Source: Nitrospirae bacterium UBA4572 (lineage in GTDB: Bacteria; Nitrospirota; Leptospirillia; Leptospirillales; Leptospirillaceae). From it: a stretch of 5,658 nucleotides of DNA. Location: contig DGKK01000068.1 in the NCBI GenBank assembly GCA_002387725.1, positions 62,141-67,798 of the forward strand, given 5' to 3'. The notes under the pieces were generated by a model that was given only the letters and a program-made list of their open reading frames with translations, was not told the DNA's origin and searched no databases. Shown piece after piece: positions 1 through 5,658 of the stretch (positions are counted from its first letter, which is position 1; every line of letters begins with the position of its first letter). A program made the translations under genes and the position numbers.

Positions 1-809
1 TTTGTCCACAATCCGGCTCGGGCGGGCCCGATATCGGCCACCGCCACGTTCCAGAGGTAATAGGAAAAGAAGAGGGCAAAAAAGATCGAATAAAGCAGGG
101 AGAAGATAATGAGACGGGCATGAACGCCGGACGGAGGGAGGATCCAGGCCGGGTGCAGCGGGGCCAGGACAATTCCTCCCAAAAGAACGGGAACCAGCGT
201 GATCTGGAGTGTCGACACCCGGCGGGTCATCTCCCGGGTCATGAGTGTCCAGACCGTAAAAAAAAGAAGAGAGAGGACCGCCATGAGCAGCCCCTCTCCA
301 TGGCGCTCCGAACCGGTTCGGGACACTGCCTGCGGAAGAGCCCCCCGCACAACAAGAAAAATCCCGACACCGATAAGGGCCATCGACCCCCACTGCAACG
401 GAGAAAAGGATTCGTGGCCCTTGACATGGCCATAGAGCGCCACCAGGACGGGACCGAGAGAGAGGATGAGTACGAGGCTGACAGGGTCGAGGAGGGAGGC
501 CGCCTTGAGAAAGACCCACTGATAGGCGACAATCCCCACAAGCGAAAGGAGAAAGAGCCTTTGCCAGTTCTTTCGGCTGATCCCCCGGAGCACGGGGACG
601 AAGAGCGAAAAGATCAGCACAAGAATGGCCGCCCAGAAAAAGCGGAGGATGAGGTAACGCTCAGGATCGATCAGGCGAAGCGGGCGGTAGAGGACGACAT
701 AGTGGAACCCCCAGAAGAGGACCACCACCCAGGCCGCCAGAGTCCCCTTCCGAAACCGTCCGAACCACAAAGGGTCGGACGATGAAGGGCGGGAGGAGTC
801 AGGAGTCAA
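1..809 (-). CDS. EamA/DMT-family membrane transporter (3' end outside window)
   Basis: I translated this frame by hand. It gives 269 residues without a stop and runs off the left edge. It is strongly hydrophobic, with helices at about residues 22-42, 51-72, 84-104, 108-128, 138-155, 173-190, 203-219 and 232-252. This is the spacing of the two five-helix EamA repeats of drug/metabolite transporters. The segment around residues 251-266 (YLWNVAVADIGPARAG) resembles the start of the last helices in this family, so perhaps 30-60 residues are missing. The family exports or imports small metabolites through the inner membrane; the substrate cannot be read here. There is no ATG near the start. The best candidate is a TTG at 807-809 whose TTGA overlaps the stop codon of the upstream gene, implying translational coupling. 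There is no clear ribosome binding site, and a TTG at 768-770 is an alternative. The family call is firm; the start is uncertain. Confidence 0.8.
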   Translation of the reverse strand, partial: MTPDSSRPSSSDPLWFGRFRKGTLAAWVVVLFWGFHYVVLYRPLRLIDPERYLILRFFWAAILVLIFSLFVPVLRGISRKNWQRLFLLSLVGIVAYQWVFLKAASLLDPVSLVLILSLGPVLVALYGHVKGHESFSPLQWGSMALIGVGIFLVVRGALPQAVSRTGSERHGEGLLMAVLSLLFFTVWTLMTREMTRRVSTLQITLVPVLLGGIVLAPLHPAWILPPSGVHARLIIFSLLYSIFFALFFSYYLWNVAVADIGPARAGLWT

Positions 810-1723
810 CGGGTAGGCAGGGATTCAGGAGGAGAAAGAAGCCTGACAATCCGGAGAAATGTCCCCCAGAACTTCCCTTCCAGTGGCCCGGCCTTGCGTT
901 CGATGGCATCAAAGGCCCCCATGTCCACAAAGGGCTGGTTCAGAAGATCGTCCACCTGACGGTCATAGACCGTCTTTTCCGCCGCAAGGCTCAAGAGCCA
1001 GTTCCTGGCCTTGGCATAGCGACGGTCGATCCTGGATCGGGTCTGGGGGGAAAGATGTCGGGCCATGAGGATCTGCCACCGAAGGGCCAGCATCCTGTCG
1101 GCAAAGGTAAAGGCCGAGGTCAGGGAGACGTCGGAGACAGGGGGGACGGCATTCCCCCGTTCCCGAAGAATGTCGATCTGGGGTTCGGTCAGGATGGCCT
1201 GCATCTCTTTTAGGGCAGCCACAAACCGCATTCCTTCCTTTCCCTCGACCTCTCCGATCCGGGTATTGAGGGAGGCCAGGGATTCGGGGGAGAGGGTCTT
1301 CTCGGTGAGGGCCGCCTCGAAGAGCTCGACGAGACGAAAATCCTGGGCATCGGCTCCGATCAGATCGGAGCGGGTGGAGACGACGAGGGAGCGAAGACGG
1401 CTCTTCTGGTCCGCGGAAAGGGCCAACCCCGTCCGATCATCGCTCCAGAGGCGGAGATGGTCAAGAAGGACCTTCATGAAGCGATTTCCGGGGGTCACCT
1501 CCAGGGGAGGGCGTTGTCCTCCTGCAAAGGAGGGTGTCGACAGGGGAAGGATCACCTGATTGAGCGCATCGTCGATGGAGAGCCGATCGGCCCCCAGATG
1601 TTCCGGCTCGGGAGACGAGACCTTCAGAGTGGCTCCCTCGGCCATGGTGCCGGACCAGAGACACAAGGACATCCCCATTCCCGCGACCAATCCCCTAAGA
1701 ACACGCCATCGAAACGTTTCCAT
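806..1723 (-). CDS. Exported protein with two tandem Spy/CpxP-like (LTxxQ) helical units
   Basis: The protein has 305 residues. The start is the ATG at 1721-1723, preceded at 5 bases by AAGGAGG (1729-1735). A longer frame begins at 1837, but it lacks such a site and places the signal peptide internally. Residues 1-28 form a signal peptide (basic RWRVLR, then a hydrophobic stretch), with likely cleavage after TMA28. Residues 102-182 resemble the Spy/CpxP/ZraP family: LSADQ at 102-106 and LTEPQ at 178-182 frame an all-helical segment. A second unit at about 224-300 repeats the layout, from LSPQT (224-228) to LSPPE (296-300), with an EGK at the same distance from the start in both units (160-162 and 282-284). 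Family members are usually single-domain and about 150-170 residues long, acting as periplasmic chaperones or metal-stress sensors. That role here is inferred from weak motif similarity. It is divergent from the cytochrome b gene and overlaps the transporter downstream. Confidence 0.72.
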   Translation of the reverse strand: METFRWRVLRGLVAGMGMSLCLWSGTMAEGATLKVSSPEPEHLGADRLSIDDALNQVILPLSTPSFAGGQRPPLEVTPGNRFMKVLLDHLRLWSDDRTGLALSADQKSRLRSLVVSTRSDLIGADAQDFRLVELFEAALTEKTLSPESLASLNTRIGEVEGKEGMRFVAALKEMQAILTEPQIDILRERGNAVPPVSDVSLTSAFTFADRMLALRWQILMARHLSPQTRSRIDRRYAKARNWLLSLAAEKTVYDRQVDDLLNQPFVDMGAFDAIERKAGPLEGKFWGTFLRIVRLLSPPESLPTR

Positions 1724-1756
1724 GCCTCCCTCCTTGAGAATCAAACGCTCGCCTCC

Positions 1757-1789
1757 TGTGGTAAGATGGATTTTGTCCATTTTAACACA
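1757..1789. promoter_or_regulatory. Imperfect palindrome with face-to-face extended -10 motifs; candidate operator/promoter
   Basis: The left arm TGTGGTAAGATGGA (1757-1770) and right arm TCCATTTTAACACA (1776-1789) are inverted copies matching at 12 of 14 positions, around the 5-base centre TTTTG. The left arm contains TGgTAAGAT (1759-1767), an extended -10-like motif reading rightward to the cytochrome b gene. On the opposite strand the right arm contains TGtTAAAAT, reading leftward to the Spy-like gene. I see no convincing -35 box for either. The element sits 33 bases from the leftward ATG and 47 bases from the rightward ATG, so it is well placed for a dimeric regulator controlling both genes. 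The palindrome is seen directly; the promoter and operator roles are inferred. Confidence 0.55.
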
Positions 1790-1836
1790 GATTCCCGCCC
1801 CGCCACCCTTCTCCCTCACAGGAGCACAAAAAGACA

Positions 1837-2580
1837 ATGAACGACAGGATCTCCCTGCTCAACGACCCCGATCGCTACAGCGCAAAACTTCCTGTCTGGG
1901 AAGGACGTCTGCGCCTCTGGCACTGGACCAATCTTCTTGTGATCACCCTCCTCATTCTCTCGTATCTCATTTTCGACAACCATAAGCTCCTGGGACTTCC
2001 CAAGCCCCAGACGGTGTTTTTCCAGAAGACGCACATCATTCTGGGATATCTCTTCGTGGCACTCCTCCTTCTCCGACTCCACCTTGCCTCAAAGGGCGCC
2101 CCCTTCTCGCGGTGGAAGGATCTCGACCCCCGCCACGAGGGGAAGGGCTTCGTCACCGTCCTTCGGGAGGAGATCGCCCTTCACATGAGACCTGCCACCG
2201 ATGCATCCGGGCTTCCGGTTCCCGATCCCGATCCCGGCCACAACCGCCTCGGGCGATATCTGTACCTCCCCCTCCTTGTGGTGATTCTGCCGCTGCAGGC
2301 GATCACCGGCCTCCTCTGGGCCTCGCTTAAATTCGGGTGGCTCCCCCTGCCCTTTCTTCATACGCTCTCCCATCCGGCCTTTTCCGCCACAAAATGGGTC
2401 GTCTCCAACATCCATGCCGCGATACTCTATGCCATTTTGGGCTTCATCGCCCTCCACCTTCTGGGACTCGTCAAGTACGAGCTGACATTTGCCAGCGATC
2501 TCTTCTCCTCCATGATCCATGGAAAAAAGATCCTGACAAAAAGGGCCGTGGAAAACTACCAAAAGGAAGTTGACCCTTAA
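1837..2580 (+). CDS. Membrane cytochrome b (b561 / Ni,Fe-hydrogenase b-subunit type)
   Basis: The protein has 247 residues and four clear membrane helices at about 27-46, 66-83, 141-162 and 190-212. Histidines lie where this family places its heme b ligands: H29 in WHW of helix 1, H66 at the start of helix 2, and H193 and H207 in helix 4. A polar loop of about 55 residues separates helices 2 and 3. Such proteins carry electrons between the quinone pool and a partner enzyme. In hydrogenases the partner is the NiFe enzyme, but no hydrogenase gene is in this window. The next gene, 12 bases downstream, encodes a heme peroxidase and is probably co-transcribed, so it is a candidate partner (inference). 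The ATG at 1837 follows AGGAG (1820-1824) at a rather long spacing of 12 bases, but no better start is seen. The helical core begins soon after. Confidence 0.85.
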   Translation: MNDRISLLNDPDRYSAKLPVWEGRLRLWHWTNLLVITLLILSYLIFDNHKLLGLPKPQTVFFQKTHIILGYLFVALLLLRLHLASKGAPFSRWKDLDPRHEGKGFVTVLREEIALHMRPATDASGLPVPDPDPGHNRLGRYLYLPLLVVILPLQAITGLLWASLKFGWLPLPFLHTLSHPAFSATKWVVSNIHAAILYAILGFIALHLLGLVKYELTFASDLFSSMIHGKKILTKRAVENYQKEVDP

Positions 2581-2592
2581 AAGGAGTGGCTC

Positions 2593-3471
2593 ATGGCTGA
2601 ACGTTTCCCTCAGCAACATATCCTGTCTCCCAATCTTCCCTACGGGCTCTCCCTGACCTGGAGGGAGTCCCCGGACTTCGATCCGCTTCGTGCCCGGGAG
2701 ACCCTCTCCTCACAGTTTGACCCGGCCGCTGCCATCCTGGGAATCGGGGATCCCCTTCTCCAAAGTCTCTCCCTTCCCCTCCCCGCCCTTCGCCCCTTCC
2801 CGTCGCTGGCGGGACCGGGAGTCTCGATTCCGTCATCGCAAGGCTCACTCTGGACCTTTGCCACAGCCAAAACCCGCTCGGAGCTTTTTGACATTTCGGA
2901 GGCACTTCTCGCTCTCTTCGGACGAGACTTCATTCTTGAAGATCGCATGGAGACCTTCACCTATCGTGAGGGACGGGATCTGAGCGGCTATGTGGACGGT
3001 ACGGAAAATCCTCAAGGGGACCGGGCCTTCTCTGTAGCCATTGCCGATGGCACATCCGCTCCTCGCGGCTCCTCCTTCGTGGCCGTACAGAGATGGAAGC
3101 ACGACCTCGACCTTCTCCACACCCACTCCCGATCCGAGCAGGACAGGATGATCGGGCGAGACATTTCAACAAACAGGGAGATTGACGACGCCCCCATTTC
3201 GGCCCACATCAAACGGAGTGCCCAGGAGAGTTTCTCTCCCGACGCCTTTATCTTCAGGAAGTCCATGCCATGGGCGGAAGGGAACGGGAAAGGTCTTGAA
3301 TTCATCGCCTTTGGGAGCTCCCTTGACCCCTTCGAGAGGATCCTTCGCCGAATGGCCGGGACAGAAGACGGCATTAGGGATGCCCTTTTCACCTTTTCCG
3401 CCCCCATCACCGGAAGCTATTACTGGTGTCCTCCGGTGTCAGGACGGTCCCTGGATCTCTCCCTTCCCTGA
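2593..3471 (+). CDS. DyP-type (dye-decolorizing) heme peroxidase, B-type, YfeX-like
   Basis: The protein has 292 residues, close to the usual 300 or so of B-type DyP enzymes such as E. coli YfeX. The family motif GxxDG is present as GYVDGTENP, giving distal catalytic Asp135. The proximal heme ligand should be His205 in SAHIKR, and the distal Arg is Arg222 in FRKSMPW. The H-to-R spacing of 17 residues is as in YfeX. The enzyme would bind heme b and reduce hydrogen peroxide while oxidizing an electron donor that the sequence does not reveal. There is no Sec or Tat signal peptide, so it is expected in the cytoplasm. The C-terminus (SGRSLDLSLP) shows no evident encapsulin-loading peptide. The start ATG has AAGGAG at 2581-2586 with a 6-base gap. 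It follows the cytochrome b stop by 12 bases, which indicates one operon. Confidence 0.93.
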   Translation: MAERFPQQHILSPNLPYGLSLTWRESPDFDPLRARETLSSQFDPAAAILGIGDPLLQSLSLPLPALRPFPSLAGPGVSIPSSQGSLWTFATAKTRSELFDISEALLALFGRDFILEDRMETFTYREGRDLSGYVDGTENPQGDRAFSVAIADGTSAPRGSSFVAVQRWKHDLDLLHTHSRSEQDRMIGRDISTNREIDDAPISAHIKRSAQESFSPDAFIFRKSMPWAEGNGKGLEFIAFGSSLDPFERILRRMAGTEDGIRDALFTFSAPITGSYYWCPPVSGRSLDLSLP

Positions 3472-3517
3472 CCCCCCTCTCCATGGCATCGTTCCCGAGG
3501 ATCCTCCGACAAACAAA

Positions 3518-3549
3518 AAGGGACGGAATCCCCAAGGACTCCGTCCCTT
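3518..3549. terminator. Bidirectional intrinsic terminator between DyP and PII genes
   Basis: A perfect 10-base-pair stem is formed by AAGGGACGGA (3518-3527) and TCCGTCCCTT (3540-3549), with a 12-base loop. On the minus strand the stem is followed by TTTTTGTTT, a good U-tract, so it should end the amt-PII transcript 30 bases after the PII stop. On the plus strand the following bases are only pyrimidine-rich (CCCTTCTCTC), so termination of the cytochrome b-DyP transcript there is probable but weaker. Confidence 0.8.
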
Positions 3550-3579
3550 CCCTTCTCTCATCTTCCTTACGCCCAAAGC

Positions 3580-3918
3580 TCAGAGAGCGGACTCTCCGGT
3601 CTCTCCCGTCCGGATCCGAACGGCGTTCTCGATGGCGAAGACGAAGATCTTTCCGTCTCCGATGGCGCCGCTTCCGGCCGACTTCTGGATGGCATCCACG
3701 ACACGGTTGGCATCGGCATCGGCCACAACGATCTCGACCTTGACCTTGGGGATGAAGTCAACCTGAAACTCCGCCCCCCGGTATTGCTCGGTGTGTCCTT
3801 TCTGACGGCCATACCCTTTCACTTCCGTGACGGTCATCCCGAACACTCCCAGGGCTGTCACGGCCTCCTTGACTCTCTCAAGGCGGTACGGCTTGATGAT
3901 GGCTTCGACCTTTTTCAT
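3580..3918 (-). CDS. Nitrogen regulatory protein PII (GlnB/GlnK family), Phe at position 51
   Basis: The protein has 112 residues, exactly the usual PII length, starting at the ATG 3916-3918 behind AAGGAGG (3923-3929). An upstream in-frame ATG adds five residues and is less likely. Typical PII parts are present: MKKVEAIIKPY at the N-terminus, the T-loop from about 37 to 54 (GRQKGHTEQYRGAEF), the B-loop GxIGDGKIF near 84-92, and the C-loop RIRTGE at 101-106. PII trimers bind ATP, ADP and 2-oxoglutarate and, through the T-loop, block Amt channels when nitrogen is plentiful. Residue 51, the Tyr that GlnD uridylylates in proteobacteria, is Phe (codon TTT), and position 49, the Ser phosphorylated in cyanobacteria, is Ala. 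Tyr46 is kept. It lies 42 bases after the amt stop, so it is probably co-transcribed with the transporter that it regulates, GlnK-fashion. Whether to call it glnB or glnK cannot be decided from sequence alone. Confidence 0.95.
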   Translation of the reverse strand: MKKVEAIIKPYRLERVKEAVTALGVFGMTVTEVKGYGRQKGHTEQYRGAEFQVDFIPKVKVEIVVADADANRVVDAIQKSAGSGAIGDGKIFVFAIENAVRIRTGETGESAL

Positions 3919-3960
3919 GAGTCCTCCTTGCAAGGATGGCGGATTGAACAGAATCTCCGG

Positions 3961-5430
3961 CTAGGGATGAAGAGTCTGTCCTGCAGACTGAACCGTTTCG
4001 ATGCGAGGAGCGGATGCTCCAGACGATGGCATCCCCATGGATCCCGAACCGCCGAAGGAGGGGTTGAAGATCTCCGGATAGCCCCACATCTTGTGTTCGC
4101 TGATATCGAGCCCTTGAAGCTCTTCTTTTTCCGTCACGCGAATCCCGACGGTGATCTTGAGCACATAAAGAACCAGGAAGCTCATGACAAAGACATAGGC
4201 AAAGGAGGCCGAGACGCCTTCGATCTGGACAACGAGCTGGTGAAATCCTCCTCCGTAAAGAAGACCCGGGCCACCCACTCCCAGAAGCTTGGCGCGGTCC
4301 GGCGTGGCAAAGAGACCGTTGGCCAGGGTCCCCCAGACTCCGGCAAAGCCGTGAACCGCCACCGCCCCGACAGGATCGTCGATTCTCAGGCGGTCGACCA
4401 GAAGAACGCCCACCACCGCGATAATACCAGCAATGGCACCGACCACGATAGAGGCCCAGGGGTCGACGAAGGCGCATGTGGCTGTAATGGCAACAAGAGC
4501 GGCGATGGCACCGTTGGCAATCATGGACATGTCAGGCGTTCCCAGAAGCTTCCAGGCCATGAACATGGAGGCCAGGGCCCCCGCGGCGGCAGCCAGGTTG
4601 GTGGTCATGGCGACATAGGCAAAGTATCCCACCGACGGGGTCGTCGCCATCATGGTGGAGCCGGGGTTGAATCCGAACCACCCGAGCCAGAGAATCAGGG
4701 TTCCAAGAACCACGAAGGGAATGTTGTGTCCCACGATGGCATTGGATTTTCCGTCCTTGGTGTACTTTCCGATACGGGGCCCAAGGAGGATGGCACCGGC
4801 CAAGGCCGCCGACGCGCCCTGAAGGTGAACGACGGTCGATCCGGCAAAGTCCTGCATGCCGAGAGTCGACAGCCAGCCGCCGCCCCAGATCCAGTGCCCG
4901 ACGACGGGGTAGATCGCCGCCGAGAAGACGACACCGAAGACAATATAGACGATAAACTTTGTCCGCTCGGCCATGCCCCCCCAGACGATGGCGAGGCTCA
5001 CCGCGCAGAAGACCACCTCAAAGAGATACTTGGCGGCCAGGGGAATGTCGGAGAAGGAGAGCGAGGCAAAGACAGTGTTCACATCCTTGTCCGGGACGGC
5101 CAGCCCCCAGCCCGAGGTTCCGAAGATGGCGTTGCCGGTGCCGAAGCAGACGGCAAATCCCACCGCCCAGAAAACCAGGCTGGCGATGGAGAAGATCACG
5201 ATGTTCTTCACCGCGATGTGGCCGGCATTCTTGGCCCGGGTGAGCCCGGCCTCGAGGAAGGCGAACCCGGCCTGCATGAACATGACAAGGACGGCCGCGA
5301 CAACGGTCCAGATGGTATCGGCCGCGATCGCCGCGGGGGTGGGCCCGGCCGCCGCATGGGCCGTGCCGGCAAGCAGCAGGAGCGGAACAGCCGCAAGCAG
5401 CATCTTTCCTGGCAGTTTTTCTGATTTCAT
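3961..5430 (-). CDS. amt: Ammonium transporter, Amt/MEP/Rh family
   Basis: The protein has 489 residues with a cleavable signal peptide (1-26, ending AHA) and eleven expected membrane helices. Conserved pore residues are visible. Asp194 lies in DFAGSTVVH, and His202 and His360 (HGFAGVWGTLANG) are the twin-histidine pair. Phe137 and Phe141 fit the Phe gate, and Trp182 in HWIWGGGWL fits the outer recruitment site. It lets ammonium pass the inner membrane as a trimer. The start ATG has AAGGAG (5439-5444) at 8 bases. The C-terminal cytoplasmic tail begins with EELQGLDISEH as in other Amts, but then reads KMWGYPEI rather than the GENAY-like ending of E. coli AmtB, and adds about 40 Gly/Ser/Pro-rich residues. 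PII follows 42 bases downstream, and a porin-like gene lies upstream on the same strand. Confidence 0.95.
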   Translation of the reverse strand: MKSEKLPGKMLLAAVPLLLLAGTAHAAAGPTPAAIAADTIWTVVAAVLVMFMQAGFAFLEAGLTRAKNAGHIAVKNIVIFSIASLVFWAVGFAVCFGTGNAIFGTSGWGLAVPDKDVNTVFASLSFSDIPLAAKYLFEVVFCAVSLAIVWGGMAERTKFIVYIVFGVVFSAAIYPVVGHWIWGGGWLSTLGMQDFAGSTVVHLQGASAALAGAILLGPRIGKYTKDGKSNAIVGHNIPFVVLGTLILWLGWFGFNPGSTMMATTPSVGYFAYVAMTTNLAAAAGALASMFMAWKLLGTPDMSMIANGAIAALVAITATCAFVDPWASIVVGAIAGIIAVVGVLLVDRLRIDDPVGAVAVHGFAGVWGTLANGLFATPDRAKLLGVGGPGLLYGGGFHQLVVQIEGVSASFAYVFVMSFLVLYVLKITVGIRVTEKEELQGLDISEHKMWGYPEIFNPSFGGSGSMGMPSSGASAPRIETVQSAGQTLHP

Positions 5431-5462
5431 GGAATGATCTCCTTACACGGAGGTGGATGATG

Positions 5463-5488
5463 GGGGCCGAAGTACATTCTTCGGCCCC
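5463..5488. terminator. GC-rich hairpin between porin and amt genes
   Basis: GGGGCCGAAG (5463-5472) pairs perfectly with CTTCGGCCCC (5479-5488) around a 6-base loop. It lies 18 bases past the porin stop and 32 bases before the ribosome binding site region ends at the amt start. No run of T follows on either strand, so it is not a textbook intrinsic terminator. It may be a partial terminator, a stabilizer of the 3' end of the porin message, or an attenuating structure in the amt leader. I found no clear sigma-54 type -24/-12 promoter in the 76-base gap. The hairpin is certain; its role is not. Confidence 0.5.
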
Positions 5489-5506
5489 GGAAGGCTCTTC
5501 CGCGAC

Positions 5507-5658
5507 TCAGAAGGTATAGACCAGCTCGAGGTCGACGGTGTCCTGGGAGTAAAGGGCCGGACCCCGGTTGGCCGAGCTGTAAAGGCTGTTGTTGAAGAGG
5601 GCGCTGTTCGAGTTGTCGTGGCGGTACTCGATCCGACTGATGAGGTTCGGGTAGAAGT
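5507..5658 (-). CDS. Outer-membrane beta-barrel porin-like protein (C-terminal 49 residues)
   Basis: Only the end of this gene lies in the window. My translation gives 49 residues ending in DTVDLELVYTF and a TGA stop at 5507-5509. The last strand has alternating hydrophobic residues and a terminal Phe, the hallmark recognized by the outer-membrane BAM insertion machinery. The preceding segment RIEYRHDNSN is also strand-like, followed by an Asn/Ser-rich loop. This resembles the C-terminus of OmpL-like beta-barrel porin-2 proteins. The position just upstream of amt on the same strand suggests that it may help ammonium or other small solutes cross the outer membrane. That role is inferred from context only. 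Confidence 0.75.
   Translation of the reverse strand, partial: FYPNLISRIEYRHDNSNSALFNNSLYSSANRGPALYSQDTVDLELVYTF

Noticed and set aside
120..785. A 221-codon plus-strand frame opposite the EamA transporter
   Set aside because: It encodes a highly charged, low-complexity product, while the opposite strand gives a clear multi-helix transporter. It is a shadow frame.
1777..1785. Lipoprotein signal in the Spy-like protein (Cys21)
   Set aside because: The residues before Cys21 are Met-Ser-Leu; a lipobox needs a small residue directly before the Cys. The nearby AxA-like site fits signal peptidase I better.
1724..1837. N-terminal extension of the Spy-like protein to a start at 1837
   Set aside because: It would overlap the palindrome and the divergent gene start, bury the signal peptide, and lacks the AAGGAGG that stands before the ATG at 1721-1723.
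3442..3471. Possible encapsulin-loading peptide at the DyP C-terminus
   Set aside because: The ending SGRSLDLSLP follows the catalytic domain directly, without the flexible linker and typical Gly/Ile-Gly-Ser-Leu motif, and no encapsulin gene is nearby.
3784..5424. A 546-codon open frame on the plus strand, antisense to amt and PII
   Set aside because: Its product is very rich in Gly, Asp, Arg and His with no domain-like pattern. It lies opposite two certain genes and has no convincing ribosome binding site. GC-rich third positions of the true genes explain the lack of stops.
5431..5506. Sigma-54 promoter for amt
   Set aside because: No GG-N10-GC arrangement resembling the -24/-12 consensus could be found on the minus strand in the gap.

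Overview
The window looks like a chromosomal segment of a moderately GC-rich, Gram-negative bacterium: there is an outer-membrane beta-barrel protein ending in Phe, an exported periplasmic helical protein, and a quinone-linked type membrane cytochrome b. The gene content and protein style (Amt with signal peptide, PII, b-type cytochrome, DyP peroxidase) would fit a Leptospirillum-like member of the Nitrospirota, but this is an impression from reading, not a search result. Coding density is high, there is no gap over about 120 bases, and I see no insertion sequence, phage, CRISPR or RNA gene.

Left part (1-1723, minus strand): a periplasmic protein with two Spy/CpxP-like (LTxxQ) helical units is followed, with a TTGA stop/start overlap, by an EamA/DMT-family membrane transporter that runs off the left edge. 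The tandem Spy-like architecture can be seen by aligning the two halves.

Middle (1724-3549): a 113-base divergent intergenic region holds a striking 33-base imperfect palindrome (14-base arms, 12 of 14 paired), each arm of which carries an extended -10-like motif. To its right, on the plus strand, lie a b561/HyaC-type membrane cytochrome b and, 12 bases later, a B-type dye-decolorizing peroxidase with all key residues. This cytochrome b-DyP pair, divergent from an envelope-stress-like protein under what may be a shared operator, is the most unusual arrangement in the window. A hairpin at 3518-3549 closes the pair and also serves the genes coming from the right.

Right part (3580-5658, minus strand): the end of a beta-barrel porin, then an Amt ammonium transporter, then a PII signal protein. 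The order amt-PII is the reverse of the enterobacterial glnK-amtB order. The PII protein has Phe instead of Tyr at position 51, the classical uridylylation site, so its control by a GlnD-type enzyme at that residue is unlikely. The Amt C-terminal tail, the surface that PII contacts, also departs from the usual end motif. Together the three suggest an ammonium-acquisition unit: outer-membrane passage, inner-membrane channel and a PII gate responding mainly to ATP/ADP/2-oxoglutarate.
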